DNA of 64,000 nt from Neobacillus cucumis (GCF_016107705.1 NZ_JAEHGC010000010.1:127832-191831); one strand, 5' to 3'. Shown: positions 1 to 9,651, numbered from the stretch's first letter. Program-made: numbers and translations. The notes: generated from the sequence alone by a model not told the origin.

Positions 1-346
1 CCATTAACTTTATTGCCACAAGAGCCCCCATACCTTCTGCTAAAATATGAATCTTGTCATTCAAGATTTCATTGCGAATCACATATTGATATAATCTTTC
101 GGCTAGTTCCACCGCTTCTTCACTGCCCCAATTTCGGCCATACAGATTTGAGGAAAAAATGGTGTACCCAGATTCTTTTAATTGGTTGATAATCGTAAGC
201 TTTCCTTCATTCTGAACCCAGAAGCTTTTGCTTTCATCCACAAAATGCCTTTCATCACCGATTACTAAAATCCCGAAACCTGTAGGCCTTTCAGGGTAAT
301 GGATAATATTCCACTCGGTATCTAACTGAAAATTCCGGTTCTCCAT
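1..346 (-). CDS. alpha/beta-hydrolase-like protein (3' end off window)
   Basis: This is the N-terminal 115 residues of a protein read leftwards off the window edge. The start ATG at 346 follows an AAGGGGAT ribosome site. The fragment reads like an alpha/beta-hydrolase fold, with strands around FGILVIGDE and IHILAEGMGALVAI. The second stretch occupies the nucleophile-elbow position, but where an active enzyme has G-x-S-x-G this one has A-E-G-M-G, so the nucleophilic serine appears absent. Related small 'hydrolase' genes are known beside yjzD in bacilli (recalled, not searched). The function is unknown; it may be a non-enzymatic member of the fold. Confidence 0.6.
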   Translation of the reverse strand, partial: MENRNFQLDTEWNIIHYPERPTGFGILVIGDERHFVDESKSFWVQNEGKLTIINQLKESGYTIFSSNLYGRNWGSEEAVELAERLYQYVIRNEILNDKIHILAEGMGALVAIKLM

Positions 347-541
347 CGTTATATCCCCTTTTACATAAACCCTCACCATATTGTATGTTGCTTCACATAA
401 GTTGAAAGGGGGGTTTGCCCAATTAGCAAGGTATTCAACGTATTTTTTAGCCCATAATGGAAAAAGCGAAAATAGCGTTTATTAATTTAATATGCTATGG
501 TAATATTAAACGAGATGAAAAACTTTTAGAGGTGAATTTTT

Positions 542-724
542 GTGCGATATTTTTGGACTTTTTTCTGGGCATTTTTATTAGCTGAGATGTTAACGTATGT
601 TGTCAGCTCGATGACTGGATCTGCTTTTAATTTTCAACTCGGTGCAATCTTAGGAGTAATCGTAACCATTTTAGTTTATGTTATTTCTGCAGTGATTCCG
701 AACGAACCGGCTCAAAAACATTAA
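542..724 (+). CDS. yjzD: YjzD-like small membrane protein (DUF2929)
   Basis: A 60-residue protein with two predicted membrane segments, about residues 3-24 and 31-52, and a short charged C-terminus. The GTG start lies 7 bases after a GAGGTG ribosome site. Length and the N-terminal MRYFWTFFWAF pattern match the DUF2929 family (YjzD of B. subtilis), whose role is unknown. It stands alone, divergent from the hydrolase-like gene and convergent with clpB, and is followed by a hairpin terminator. Confidence 0.75.
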   Translation: MRYFWTFFWAFLLAEMLTYVVSSMTGSAFNFQLGAILGVIVTILVYVISAVIPNEPAQKH

Positions 725-732
725 ACGGTAGC

Positions 733-768
733 AAAAGGTCATCCTTCTTTTTAGGATGACCTTTTTTC
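733..768. terminator. bidirectional terminator between yjzD and clpB
   Basis: A 12-bp inverted repeat (AAAAGGTCATCC and its complement) with a short loop is followed by six Ts on the plus strand. It ends yjzD. On the other strand it lies just past the clpB stop, with a weaker T-run. Confidence 0.8.
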
Positions 769-785
769 TTTACGTACTCTATGCT

Positions 786-3380
786 TTATTGAACGGATAT
801 TTCTATTTCCCTATTATCACAATCCACAAATACTTTCGAGTGATCGCGTACTTTTCCCGCAATGATCGCCCTAGCCAGCTTTGTCTCAATACTTCTCTGA
901 ATATACCGCTTTAATGGTCTTGCTCCAAAAACAGGATCAAACCCATTTTCAGCGATAAACTCTTTTGCCTCATCACTAACAGAAATTTCAATATGTTGAT
1001 CCTTTAAACGATTCTCTAGTTCATTCATCATTTTCACTACAATCGTTTTGATTTCACTTAATGATAATGGTTTAAACAGAATGGTTTCATCAATTCGATT
1101 CAAAAACTCCGGTCTAAAATGAGTTCTTAATTGATTAAATACTTTATCTCTAGTAGTTTCACTTATTTCACTCTCATTTTCACTGCCCTCAAGTAAATAC
1201 TGTGATCCCAGATTGGATGTCATAATCATGACTGTATTTTTAAAATCTACAGTCCTTCCTTGCGAATCAGTAATTCGCCCGTCATCAAGGGCTTGTAATA
1301 AGATATTAAAAACCTCCGGATGTGCTTTTTCAATTTCATCAAGCAAGATGACGGAATAAAGCCTTCTTCGAACAGCTTCCGTCAACTGGCCGCCTTCTTC
1401 ATACCCCACATAACCAGGAGGTGCACCAATTAGCCTTGAAACAGAAAACTTCTCCATATATTCCGACATATCAATTCGAATGATTTGCTCCTCACTATCA
1501 AAGAGAGCCTCAGCTAAGGCTTTGGCTAATTCCGTTTTCCCGACACCGGTTGGGCCTAAAAATAGGAAAGAGCCAATTGGACGGTTTGGATCTTTAATCC
1601 CAGCACGAGCACGAAGTACAGCATCTGAAACCAATTGTACTGCCTCATCTTGACCTATGACTCGCTCATGTAATAAGGATTCGAGCTTTAATAGTTTTTC
1701 CCTTTCTCCTTCTACCAGTTTTGATAATGGGATTCCTGTCCATCTCGAAACAATATTTGAAATCTCCTCCCCTGTTACCTCTTCCCTTAGAAGCTTATCA
1801 CTCTTTTCAGCTGCGGTTTCCAACCCCTTTAGTTCCTTTTCGGCTGATGGAATAAGTCCATGGCGAAGTTCTGCAGCTTTGTTTAAATCATAACGGTCCT
1901 CTGCCTGCTGAAGTTCACGGCGAAGTTTTTCAATTTGCTCCCGCTTCTCTTGGAGCTTTTGGATGCTTTGCTTTTCAAGAAGCCATTTTGCTTTCATGGC
2001 ATCTGCCTGTTCCTTAAGTTCCGCTAGCTCTTTTAAAAGAATTTCCAGTCTTTGTTTACTTGCTTCATCCTGTTCCTTTCTTAAAGCAGCCTCTTCAATT
2101 TCTAACTGCATGACCCTGCGTGTAACCTCATCCAGTTCTGTTGGCATCGAGTCGATTTCCGTTCGAATCAGTGCACATGCCTCATCTACCAAATCAATCG
2201 CCTTATCAGGTAAAAATCGGTCCGTTATATAGCGATCTGATAAGGTTGCGGCTGCAACCAGTGCATGGTCATGGATTTTCACACCATGATGAACCTCAAA
2301 ACGTTCTTTTAACCCTCTTAATATCGAGATGGTATCTTCCACATCTGGCTCCTGAACAAGAACCTGTTGAAATCTTCTTTCAAGAGCAGGGTCTTTTTCA
2401 ATATACTTTCGATGTTCATCAAGTGTAGTCGCACCAATACAATGCAGTTCTCCACGTGCTAGCATTGGTTTTAACATATTCCCCGCATCCATTGCTCCTC
2501 CCGTTTTACCAGCGCCGACAATTGTATGAATTTCATCAATAAACAAGAGAATTTGTCCTTCACTTTTTTTTACTTCATTTAAAACTGCTTTCAGTCTTTC
2601 CTCAAATTCTCCCCTGAATTTTGCACCCGCAATTAAAGCACTCATATCCAATGAGAAAATCGTTTTATCTTTTAGACCTTCAGGAACATCCTTTCTTACA
2701 ATCCTTTGCGCCAACCCTTCAACGATCGCCGTTTTTCCTACTCCGGGCTCACCAATTAAAACCGGATTATTTTTCGTTTTTCTTGATAAAATTCGAATAA
2801 CATTACGAATTTCTGCATCCCTGCCAATTACCGGGTCCATTTTGCCGGCTTTTACCTCCGCTACTAAGTCTCTGCCGTATTTTTTTAAAGCATCGTACCC
2901 TGCCTCAGGATTTTGTGAAGTCACTCGTTGGTTCCCCCTTATTTCTTTAATTGCCTCCATAATATCTTCTGGTGTTTTACCTAATGCTTTTATCATTTTT
3001 TTTAAGTTGCTTTCATTTGAATAGGCAGCAGCGAGCAATACATGTTCAACTGATAAATATTCATCTGAAAATTTTGAAGCAAAATCATCTGCCTCTGCAA
3101 ATAGCCTTTGCAGCAATCCCGTGATGAAAAGTTTTCCTTGTTCTGCCCCTCCCCCGGTAACCTGCGGTTTTTTTGCAAGCTCTTGCATAAATTGTTCTTC
3201 CACCTGCTGCGGCAACAATCCGATTTTTTCCATTATAGTAACGACCAGACTATCTTCCTGGCTCATTAGTGATATAAATAAATGAGGTTCATCCACCTCT
3301 TGATGATGATGTTTTATGGCAATTGTTTGCGCATTGAGTAAACCAGTTTGCAAACGTTCTGTCATTTGGTTTAAATCCAT
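786..3380 (-). CDS. clpB: ATP-dependent disaggregase ClpB
   Basis: An 864-residue Hsp100 chaperone that threads aggregated proteins through a hexameric ring together with DnaK. The N-domain (about 1-150) precedes AAA+ module 1 with Walker A GEPGVGKT near 210 and Walker [11 protein letters not shown] long coiled-coil middle domain spans about 410-525, which separates ClpB from ClpC/ClpE. AAA+ module 2 has GPTGVGKT near 608 and [15 protein letters not shown]. The length is normal for the family and all motifs are intact. The ATG follows an AGGTGGGAG ribosome site. A CtsR operator overlaps the predicted transcription start, so heat and protein stress should induce it. Confidence 0.97.
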   Translation of the reverse strand: MDLNQMTERLQTGLLNAQTIAIKHHHQEVDEPHLFISLMSQEDSLVVTIMEKIGLLPQQVEEQFMQELAKKPQVTGGGAEQGKLFITGLLQRLFAEADDFASKFSDEYLSVEHVLLAAAYSNESNLKKMIKALGKTPEDIMEAIKEIRGNQRVTSQNPEAGYDALKKYGRDLVAEVKAGKMDPVIGRDAEIRNVIRILSRKTKNNPVLIGEPGVGKTAIVEGLAQRIVRKDVPEGLKDKTIFSLDMSALIAGAKFRGEFEERLKAVLNEVKKSEGQILLFIDEIHTIVGAGKTGGAMDAGNMLKPMLARGELHCIGATTLDEHRKYIEKDPALERRFQQVLVQEPDVEDTISILRGLKERFEVHHGVKIHDHALVAAATLSDRYITDRFLPDKAIDLVDEACALIRTEIDSMPTELDEVTRRVMQLEIEEAALRKEQDEASKQRLEILLKELAELKEQADAMKAKWLLEKQSIQKLQEKREQIEKLRRELQQAEDRYDLNKAAELRHGLIPSAEKELKGLETAAEKSDKLLREEVTGEEISNIVSRWTGIPLSKLVEGEREKLLKLESLLHERVIGQDEAVQLVSDAVLRARAGIKDPNRPIGSFLFLGPTGVGKTELAKALAEALFDSEEQIIRIDMSEYMEKFSVSRLIGAPPGYVGYEEGGQLTEAVRRRLYSVILLDEIEKAHPEVFNILLQALDDGRITDSQGRTVDFKNTVMIMTSNLGSQYLLEGSENESEISETTRDKVFNQLRTHFRPEFLNRIDETILFKPLSLSEIKTIVVKMMNELENRLKDQHIEISVSDEAKEFIAENGFDPVFGARPLKRYIQRSIETKLARAIIAGKVRDHSKVFVDCDNREIEISVQ

Positions 3381-3392
3381 ACTCCCACCTCA

Positions 3393-3409
3393 TTTGACCT
3401 TTTTTGACC
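3393..3409 (-). promoter_or_regulatory. CtsR operator of clpB
   Basis: On the minus strand two identical heptamers GGTCAAA are separated by exactly three bases. This is the CtsR direct-repeat box (RGTCAAA-N3-RGTCAAA). It lies directly downstream of the clpB -10 box, so CtsR binding would block the start site until heat stress releases it. Confidence 0.92.
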
Positions 3410-3418
3410 TTTATTTAT

Positions 3419-3446
3419 ATTATATCCGATTCCTGATTAATTACAA
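3419..3446 (-). promoter_or_regulatory. sigma-A promoter of clpB
   Basis: On the minus strand TTGTAA (3446-3441) and TATAAT (3424-3419) are separated by 16 bases, immediately upstream of the CtsR box. Confidence 0.7.
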
Positions 3447-3460
3447 ATTTTGCACATGAG

Positions 3461-3488
3461 AAAAGCCATCCTTTTTGGATGACTTTTT
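3461..3488 (-). terminator. terminator of yjzC
   Basis: A stem of about 11 bp with one mismatch (AAAAGCCATCC against GGATGACTTTT) and a T-rich tail, just past the yjzC stop. Confidence 0.6.
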
Positions 3489-3495
3489 CATTGTT

Positions 3496-3675
3496 TTATG
3501 GTTTCCGCTGATAGGTCCAATGGCGGTTATCATTTGACGTTTCAGGGAATGCATCTCCTGCTTTTAACTTAATCTTTTTGGGATTTACAACATTATCTCC
3601 CGTTTCGCCTACCTCAAGATATACTCCATTGTTTGGCGCCTTTTGTCCTGATTTAAATTGGCGATTTTGTCCCAT
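3496..3675 (-). CDS. yjzC: YjzC-like small protein
   Basis: A 59-residue basic protein starting MGQNRQFKSGQKAPNNG and ending in TYQRKP. The ATG at 3675 follows an AAGGAGGGA ribosome site, and a terminator follows the stop. It matches the YjzC family of bacilli, which has no assigned function. It has no signal peptide or membrane segment. Its position beside clpB and yjzD matches other bacilli. Confidence 0.75.
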   Translation of the reverse strand: MGQNRQFKSGQKAPNNGVYLEVGETGDNVVNPKKIKLKAGDAFPETSNDNRHWTYQRKP

Positions 3676-3916
3676 CCAAATCCCTCCTTATCGAGTACAG
3701 TATTATTGTTTCCAAATATAACGTAACCATTAGAGGAATTTCCTTCATACACTTACCATTTTCCGACATTATTTCCCAAGTAATATTCGGCATTTTTTTT
3801 AGTTTATGACGATTGTATGAATTTATTCTACAGTTATTGCTAAATTTTCTTTGTAATCAATATAATTATAGTATAAACTTGCGATTCGATTCGCCCCCTT
3901 TAAGGTGGTTATGGAT

Positions 3917-4609
3917 ATGAAGTCATTAAATGAAATTCCCTTTATGCTAGATGAACTTTCAAAATTGTTCCATCATACTCGTAAAATGGAAAAGGGCTCT
4001 TTTCTTTTCCAAGAAGGTTCTACGGCCAATGAACTATATATGATCCAAAGCGGAATAGTACAATTAACGAAAATAATCCCTGATGGACGTGAACTTACCT
4101 TAAGAATGTGTTCGAGAGGAGAATTGGTTGGAGAACTTGATTTATTTACCCCATCCCCGTCCTATCTATTAAGTTCCCGCGTGGTAGAGAGCGGAGAAGT
4201 GGCGGTAATTATGAAGGATGTTCTGGAAGAAAAACTTTCGACAAATCTTCCGCTTTCCTTAGAATTTATGAAATGGATGAGTAAGCAATATCGAAAAACG
4301 CAGACAAAATTCCGTGATCTCGTCCTTCACGGTAAAAAAGGTGCATTATATTCTACTCTTATAAGAATTACGAATAGTTATGGAAATAAAACGAGTAACG
4401 GAATTTTAATTGAATTACCGTTAACCAATCAGGATCTCGCCAATTTTTGTGGTACATCCCGTGAAGTGGTGAATCGTTTACTTAGCGAACTGCGAAAAAA
4501 TGGGATTATTTCGGTGAATAAAGGGTCCATTACTGTCCATGACCTTAATTATTTAAAGACTGAAATTGATTGTGAGGATTGTCCGATAGACATATGTAAA
4601 ATAGACTAA
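3917..4609 (+). CDS. fnr: Fnr-type oxygen-sensing regulator (copy 1)
   Basis: A Crp/Fnr-family regulator of 230 residues from the ATG at 3917, eight bases after AAGGTGG; in-frame starts exist at 3905 and 3911. It has a cyclic-nucleotide-binding-like beta-roll (about 15-125), a dimerisation helix, and a winged HTH with recognition helix in SREVVNRLLSEL. The C-terminus ends in C-x2-C-x4-C (CEDCPIDIC). In B. subtilis Fnr the [4Fe-4S] cluster is held by such a C-terminal cysteine set, unlike the N-terminal set of E. coli FNR. It should activate anaerobic and nitrate-respiration genes; three candidate target promoters lie within 8 kb. A closely similar paralogue lies at 9652. Confidence 0.88.
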   Translation: MKSLNEIPFMLDELSKLFHHTRKMEKGSFLFQEGSTANELYMIQSGIVQLTKIIPDGRELTLRMCSRGELVGELDLFTPSPSYLLSSRVVESGEVAVIMKDVLEEKLSTNLPLSLEFMKWMSKQYRKTQTKFRDLVLHGKKGALYSTLIRITNSYGNKTSNGILIELPLTNQDLANFCGTSREVVNRLLSELRKNGIISVNKGSITVHDLNYLKTEIDCEDCPIDICKID

Positions 4610-4637
4610 AAAATCGGTCGAGTAGACCGATTTTTTA
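4608..4637. terminator. bidirectional terminator between fnr copy 1 and ywiC
   Basis: An inverted repeat AAAAAATCGGTC / GACCGATTTTTT with a 5-base loop and T-runs on both strands sits between two convergent stop codons. Confidence 0.85.
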
Positions 4638-5360
4638 TTTTAGGATCATCAATTGTATAGTCATAACAATAAAAAAGATTGCCGAATTAATGATTTCATA
4701 AATACCGATTTGTATTGGTGATAATGATTTTCCATAAAAAAGAATCGAGCGAATAAGGCTCGGTATATAGGCTATTGCCGTAATCCAAAAACCGGATATG
4801 ACCCAAACCGCAGGTATTAGGATATGATAAACCCATGATATCCATTTAAAATGCATATTTCGTTTTTCCCGAATCATTGTTTTTACATAAAACGTACAAC
4901 CGATAAAAAACAAAACAGAGGATAAGAAGAGCAAGACGGAATGAGCCGTTATCACCCCAAGCCCTAGATAACTGGTAGCTAAACCGGCAATGGAAAAAGC
5001 AAAAATAGCACTAAAATCATTCATTAAAGCCCGGTCTTTATTCTTCGTTGAAAAAATGGCATTAATGATAAAAAACGGAACCATCAAAAGACCGAAATGA
5101 ACGATGGAAGGTCGTTTAAGAAGTGGAAACAGCAAGAATAAAATAGCAGGGATCATGTAAAAAAGGGTCCATTTTGTATAAAAAGAAAGCTTCTTCTTTT
5201 TAAATAAAAGCAGCATCGGATAGGTCCCTAGATATAATAAAATCCAGCCAATAAAAAAGGGAATGTCCTGCCATAAAAATCCCCCATTTATCACTCCTAG
5301 CCAAAATGGAATGATGGCCATCGCCCACGCACCATGCTGTTTTGGTAAAAATAGCTTCAT
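4635..5360 (-). CDS. ywiC: YwiC-like integral membrane protein
   Basis: A 241-residue protein with about eight hydrophobic segments and the family N-terminus KLFLPKQHGAWAMAIIPFWLG. YwiC of B. subtilis sits beside narGHJI and belongs to the Fnr regulon; its function is unknown. I chose the ATG at 5360, eight bases after GGAG; an ATG at 5369 is only three bases from that site. A perfect Fnr box and a -10 box lie upstream in class II geometry, so anaerobic induction is likely. No nar genes are in this window. Confidence 0.82.
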   Translation of the reverse strand: MKLFLPKQHGAWAMAIIPFWLGVINGGFLWQDIPFFIGWILLYLGTYPMLLLFKKKKLSFYTKWTLFYMIPAILFLLFPLLKRPSIVHFGLLMVPFFIINAIFSTKNKDRALMNDFSAIFAFSIAGLATSYLGLGVITAHSVLLFLSSVLFFIGCTFYVKTMIREKRNMHFKWISWVYHILIPAVWVISGFWITAIAYIPSLIRSILFYGKSLSPIQIGIYEIINSAIFFIVMTIQLMILK

Positions 5361-5392
5361 TTCATTCACTCCTATTCCCTTGGCTTATCCTA

Positions 5393-5435
5393 AATATAAG
5401 ATAGAAGAACCAGAAAATATGTGAAACAAATCACA
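5393..5435 (-). promoter_or_regulatory. Fnr-dependent class II promoter of ywiC
   Basis: TGTGA-N6-TCACA, a perfect Fnr palindrome, lies at 5420-5435. On the minus strand a TATATT -10 box lies at 5398-5393. This puts the palindrome centre 41.5 bp upstream of the predicted start at 5386, the standard class II Fnr/Crp geometry. Confidence 0.85.
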
Positions 5436-5483
5436 GATCTACCGAGAAAATTGTGAAAAAAAATTCACTTTTACCCATCGTAA

Positions 5484-5543
5484 AGCGACGAGGAGGCTCC
5501 CCGGAACGCCCACGAACCGCTTGCGCCTGGAGCGGAAATCAAC
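5484..5543 (-). repeat. truncated copy of the structured intergenic repeat (copy D)
   Basis: Read on the minus strand this starts GTTGATTTCCGCTCCAGG and continues through CCGGGGAGCCTCCTCGTCGC. That is the left half of the ~131-bp repeat seen whole at 36151, 36882 and 50470. The right half with its hairpin is missing. Confidence 0.8.
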
Positions 5544-5564
5544 ACTTTTGATAAAAGAGAGACA

Positions 5565-5590
5565 AAAAGAAGGCCTAGGCCTCCTTTTTT
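5565..5590 (-). terminator. terminator of moeA-mobB
   Basis: A near-perfect inverted repeat around GGCCTAGGCC overlaps the mobB stop and ends in five Ts on the minus strand. Confidence 0.7.
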
Positions 5591-6105
5591 ATTAATAATT
5601 CTGCAATTTTATTTACAGCTGTTTTATCGTGAATAGAAAAGTGAATCATATCTTCTTGTTGATCTAAAATTGGTTTTATTGTTTCATCCCAATATAGAAC
5701 AATTTTTACATTTTGCACTATTTCTAACAATGAGAGATCCGCCTTATCTCTTATAATCAAAAGCTTTGGATAATGCTGATATTTATGCCCCTCAATTAAG
5801 ATGACATCTGGCTGTAAATTTTTTAAAAGTTCAATTTGCTTTTCAAGTGGTGTTACTGTGTTTTCCACTTGAAGCAGCAATCTCCCCTCTCCTTCGACAA
5901 TGGAAGCAGCTGCTCCAGCATCAATATGCCTAGAAGAATCTTTTCCGGATAATACAGTCGGCTTTCCACCATGGCCATGATGTTTAATCGTAACGGTTTT
6001 GCGGTTTCGTAATGTTAAAGCTTCAATAAGTTGAAGAATTAAAGTCGTTTTTCCACTATTTTGAAAGCCAACGATTTGAAAAATAACTGGCGTTACCAAG
6101 GCCAC
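5575..6105 (-). CDS. mobB: molybdopterin-guanine dinucleotide biosynthesis protein MobB
   Basis: A 176-residue P-loop GTP-binding protein with Walker A GFQNSGKTTL at about 13-22, followed by the family pattern VTIKHHGHGG. MobB assists MobA in attaching GMP to molybdopterin to give the bis-MGD form used by nitrate reductase. The GTG start at 6105 lies inside the 3' end of moeA (13-bp overlap), so the two are translationally coupled. An in-frame TTG at 6099 is an alternative start. mobA is not in the window. Confidence 0.92.
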   Translation of the reverse strand: MALVTPVIFQIVGFQNSGKTTLILQLIEALTLRNRKTVTIKHHGHGGKPTVLSGKDSSRHIDAGAAASIVEGEGRLLLQVENTVTPLEKQIELLKNLQPDVILIEGHKYQHYPKLLIIRDKADLSLLEIVQNVKIVLYWDETIKPILDQQEDMIHFSIHDKTAVNKIAELLIKKEA

Positions 6106-7358
6106 TCACTTCCGGTTTGATCTTCTAATATAAGGACATCGACCACATTGCCCGCCTCAAAACCCCTTGTGCCACCAGGCAGCACCATTAAAGAATTTGC
6201 ACCAGCAAGACTTGTCACGATATTGGACTTATCTGTCCCGCTAGGCGATACTGTCAGCCTGCCTTCATTAATTTGCACAGTGCTTCGAACAAAACGGGTA
6301 AATGGATTTGGTTTTGGAAAATTTGCCAGGAGTTCAGCCTTTTCTTTTCTTAGATGCGGTTGAGTTGAAAACAACATCCTACGAATAATCGGCCTCGTAA
6401 ATAATTCAAAGCCTACATAACAAGCTGAAGGATTTCCCGAGAGACCAAAAAGAATTTTACCTTGAAATTTAGCAACGGTTGTCACACTCCCTGGCCTCAT
6501 TGCCACCTTATTAAATAAAACCTCGGCTCCCAACTTTTGATAGATTTCCGGAAGATAATCAAAATCACCAACCGACACTCCACCAGTTGTGATGAGTAAA
6601 TCGACCTTTTCTAAAGCATTTTTCACTGCATTAAAGCATGTATCAAAATCATCAGGAAGCTTGCCATAATAATGGGCTATTCCTCCGGCTCTTTCAATTT
6701 GGGCAACAATCATATGGGAATTGCTGTTGCGGATTTTTCCCGGTTCCAACGGTTCATTTACCTCCAAAAGCTCCGTTCCAGTTGCAAATAACCCAATAAC
6801 AGGTTTTTTTGCGACCGGAACCTCACTATAACCAAAGGTTGCAAGGATGGCTTGTACACCAGGATTAATATATGTACCTTTTTTTACTAGGGTTTCCCCG
6901 GCTTTTGTGTCTTCACCTCGAAATGACACATTATCCCCCTTATTAAGCTTGCGCTTAATGGACATAAAAGGTTTACCATTCTTTTCGAAGCTATTTGTCA
7001 GCTCAAGCATAACAACTGCATCAGCCCCATTCGGCATCATTGCACCGGTCATAATCCTGACTGCTTGAAATTCATTCACGGTTTGACTGGATACATGTCC
7101 TGCTCCAATATGGTCAATGACTTCAAAATCAACAGAGTGGTCAAGCGAGGCATCCTTTGTATCAATTGAACGCACTGCGAAGCCATCATATGGTGACCTG
7201 TCAAAGTGCGGGACATCATTCGTGGCATTAATATTTTCCGCTAATATACGACCATAACTCTCTTCAATAGGTACATATTCAGTCACACCAGCTAGTTGGT
7301 TTTCCATTATTTTTTTTACCGCATCCCCTACTGGTATCGGATTTCTTCTTTCTAACAA
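6093..7358 (-). CDS. moeA: molybdopterin molybdenumtransferase MoeA
   Basis: A 421-residue enzyme that inserts molybdate into adenylylated molybdopterin. It has the MoeA N-terminal domains with the conserved DRSPYDGFAVRS segment near 53-64. The MoCF-type central domain carries TTGGVSVGDFDY near 256-267 and GLSGNPSACYVGFELF near 304-319. A C-terminal domain IV is present and the length is normal. It is first of a two-gene operon with mobB and divergent from scdA. The Fnr box in the shared 230-bp gap is correctly spaced for scdA; I see no equally good -10 box for moeA. Confidence 0.95.
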   Translation of the reverse strand: MLERRNPIPVGDAVKKIMENQLAGVTEYVPIEESYGRILAENINATNDVPHFDRSPYDGFAVRSIDTKDASLDHSVDFEVIDHIGAGHVSSQTVNEFQAVRIMTGAMMPNGADAVVMLELTNSFEKNGKPFMSIKRKLNKGDNVSFRGEDTKAGETLVKKGTYINPGVQAILATFGYSEVPVAKKPVIGLFATGTELLEVNEPLEPGKIRNSNSHMIVAQIERAGGIAHYYGKLPDDFDTCFNAVKNALEKVDLLITTGGVSVGDFDYLPEIYQKLGAEVLFNKVAMRPGSVTTVAKFQGKILFGLSGNPSACYVGFELFTRPIIRRMLFSTQPHLRKEKAELLANFPKPNPFTRFVRSTVQINEGRLTVSPSGTDKSNIVTSLAGANSLMVLPGGTRGFEAGNVVDVLILEDQTGSEWPW

Positions 7359-7501
7359 AGCAATCAGCTCCTGCCTTTAATCAGTCAAATTCTTAAGTCA
7401 TGATAGTCAATTTTATTATAAGACTATCGAAACGGTATGAACATCGCAACTATCAAAGTGACAACATACTTTTATTTTAAACAAAAAATTCATATGAATC
7501 G

Positions 7502-7550
7502 TGTGATTCAGGTCACCTGTTTTTTTTTTGATTTCGATTATGCTTATAGT
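7502..7550 (+). promoter_or_regulatory. Fnr-dependent class II promoter of scdA
   Basis: TGTGA-N6-TCACC lies at 7502-7517, one mismatch from the Fnr palindrome. TATGCT at 7539-7544 can serve as the -10 box, placing the palindrome centre at -41.5; an overlapping TATAGT at 7545 is an alternative. The scdA ATG is at 7591. Confidence 0.75.
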
Positions 7551-7590
7551 AAGAAATAAAAAATACTTTTCAATTTAGGAGGAAACAAAA

Positions 7591-8289
7591 ATGTCCATTC
7601 CATTTACTTCAGATACATTAGTTAAAGATATTGTAAACGAATTACCTAAAACAAGTGATGTTTTTAAAAAGAACCGAATTGATTTTTGCTGTGGCGGTAA
7701 TATACCACTATCTCAAGCTGCTGCACAAAACAACCTAAATATGGACAATTTAATCGAAGAATTAAAAGAGGTTTATGAAAAAAGTGAACCTGCAGATACA
7801 GATTTAGAAGTATGGACTAATTCTGATTCCAATACGATTATCGATCATGTTATTGCGGGGTATCACCGTGCTACAGAAGATGAGTTAACACAACTTAGCC
7901 CCTATGTGACAAAGGTATCACGTGTACATGGTGACAACCATCCAGAGCTGTTAAAAGTAAATGAACTATTTTATGAATTTAAAAAAGAAATGATTGAACA
8001 CATGGCAAAAGAAGAAGAAATTGTTTTCCCATTAATTAGACAGCTTGCAAATAATACTGCCCCAAATCGTGAAGAGGCCATTGCAATGATTGTCGAGCTT
8101 GAAAAAGAACATGACCATGCCGGGGAAATTTTAAGACAAATTCGCGCGGTAACAGCTGATTTTGAACTTCCACTAGATGCCTGCGGAACTTATCGATTAG
8201 TTTACAAGCGGTTGGAGGATCTTGAAGGATTAACCTTCATGCACGTACACCTTGAAAATAACATTTTATTCCCTCGCTATATAGATTAA
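7591..8289 (+). CDS. scdA: iron-sulfur cluster repair di-iron protein ScdA/RIC
   Basis: A 232-residue protein that restores Fe-S clusters damaged by nitric oxide or peroxide. The N-terminal ScdA_N domain carries the RIDFCCGGN motif near 31-39. The C-terminal haemerythrin-like domain carries the di-iron histidines and glutamates, seen as GYHRA, HGDNHPE, HMAKEEEIVFP, KEHDHAGE and HVHLENNILFPR. The ATG follows TTTAGGAGG. Fnr-type control and the neighbouring Moco genes fit a role during nitrate/nitrite respiration, when NO is made. Confidence 0.93.
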   Translation: MSIPFTSDTLVKDIVNELPKTSDVFKKNRIDFCCGGNIPLSQAAAQNNLNMDNLIEELKEVYEKSEPADTDLEVWTNSDSNTIIDHVIAGYHRATEDELTQLSPYVTKVSRVHGDNHPELLKVNELFYEFKKEMIEHMAKEEEIVFPLIRQLANNTAPNREEAIAMIVELEKEHDHAGEILRQIRAVTADFELPLDACGTYRLVYKRLEDLEGLTFMHVHLENNILFPRYID

Positions 8290-8291
8290 TA

Positions 8292-8331
8292 AAAAAACAG
8301 CCTGCTTGAAGTCAAAGCAGGCTGTTTTTTA
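8292..8331. terminator. bidirectional terminator between scdA and moaA
   Basis: An inverted repeat of about 15 bp (AACAGCCTGCTT and its complement), flanked by an A-run and a T-run, sits between convergent stop codons. Confidence 0.9.
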
Positions 8332-9348
8332 TTATCCACCGATATAAGACATTTCAATTTTTTTCCGCTTCTTATTGGATTCAGCCATTCTTTCGTCAGA
8401 GTAACGATCATCGCGGCCATTCCAAATTTCTGAAATCCGCTTAGTAAGTTCCTCGTCCGTCGCACCATTTCTCATGATATTACGAAGGTCATGACCGTTT
8501 CCATTAAACAAACAGGTAAATATTTGGCCATTAGCCGATAAGCGTGCACGGGTACAGCTTGAACAAAAAGACTCAGACACGGATGAAATAAACCCAACGT
8601 TTACATTCGTATCTTTATAACGATAAAGTTTAGCCACCTCACCAAAATAAGCTGGGTTCACCGGCTCCAACTCATAATTTTCTTTTAGCATTTCATAAAT
8701 CTGCTTTTTCGTAATGACATCATCCATCTTCCAGCCGTTCGTTGAGCCGACATCCATAAATTCAATATACCGGAGCTCAAGACCATTTTTCTTGCAAAAA
8801 TCCGCCATCGGGACAATTTCAGTATCGTTTAGCCCTTTTTTTACTACCATATTGATTTTTACGCCTAATCCTGCTTGTTTTGCTGCTTCGATTCCTTCTA
8901 GAACAGGTTTGGTTCCGATATTTCGTCCGTTTATTTTTCCGAACAACTCATCATTCAGGCTGTCAAGGCTGACATTAACCCGTTTAAGTCCGGCCTGTTT
9001 TAGTTTTTCAGCAAATTTCTTCAGCATTACACCGTTTGTTGTTAAACCAATATCTTTAAGACCTTCTATTTTAGAGAGTTTACTAACCAAAACAGGTAAG
9101 TCTCTTCTTAACAGCGGCTCTCCACCTGTTAATCGAATTTTTTCAACTCCTATTTGAACAAAGATCTTTGCTAGCCGCTCAATTTCTTCATAAGTTAATA
9201 AAGCGCTTTTTGGTAAAAAGACAAAATCGGGTCCAAATTGATCGGCTGGCATGCAATACTGGCAGCGGAAATTACAGCGGTCAATTACAGAAATCCGCAG
9301 ATCATGTAATGGCCGATTAAATTTATCTTTAATAATGGTATTTTCCAT
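8332..9348 (-). CDS. moaA: GTP 3',8-cyclase MoaA
   Basis: A 338-residue radical SAM enzyme that catalyses the first step of molybdopterin synthesis. The N-terminal cluster motif is CNFRCQYC (C-x3-C-x2-C), the SAM-binding GGEP follows, and the C-terminal second cluster appears as [10 protein letters not shown]...C. The protein ends in the Gly-Gly needed for activity. I start at the ATG at 9348, nine bases after GGAG; in-frame starts at 9372 and 9384 would add residues that do not look like the family. It is convergent with scdA and divergent from the second fnr gene. Confidence 0.95.
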   Translation of the reverse strand: MENTIIKDKFNRPLHDLRISVIDRCNFRCQYCMPADQFGPDFVFLPKSALLTYEEIERLAKIFVQIGVEKIRLTGGEPLLRRDLPVLVSKLSKIEGLKDIGLTTNGVMLKKFAEKLKQAGLKRVNVSLDSLNDELFGKINGRNIGTKPVLEGIEAAKQAGLGVKINMVVKKGLNDTEIVPMADFCKKNGLELRYIEFMDVGSTNGWKMDDVITKKQIYEMLKENYELEPVNPAYFGEVAKLYRYKDTNVNVGFISSVSESFCSSCTRARLSANGQIFTCLFNGNGHDLRNIMRNGATDEELTKRISEIWNGRDDRYSDERMAESNKKRKKIEMSYIGG

Positions 9349-9651
9349 TCTAATCAACTCCATTATTTTTAAAAAACCACTCATTTATTTTAGTTTTAAT
9401 GAACCACTTTTTCACTAGTTAACTTACTTTTATCATAACAGAAGATGGATTTGGTACAAACGATTGTTTTTGGAAATATTCATTGCAAAATATTTCAAAA
9501 CACTTGTCAAAAAAGCGATAATCAGTTTTCACTATATTGTCATTGTTTACTTCTTTTTTTTACAAAAACCTGAGGTAAAATGTTTATAACAATAAAAAAA
9601 TGACCTAGTGAAATATAACTAGTTTTTAACTATAGACGGGGTGAAAACTGA

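Noticed and set aside
1657..3024. Plus-strand open frames opposite clpB
   Set aside because: Shadows of a strongly conserved gene on the other strand, without ribosome sites or recognisable protein features.
7359..7590. Fnr control of moeA from the shared gap
   Set aside because: The box is correctly spaced for scdA. At the mirror distance toward moeA only a poor -10 (TTAAAA) is found, so I do not claim it.
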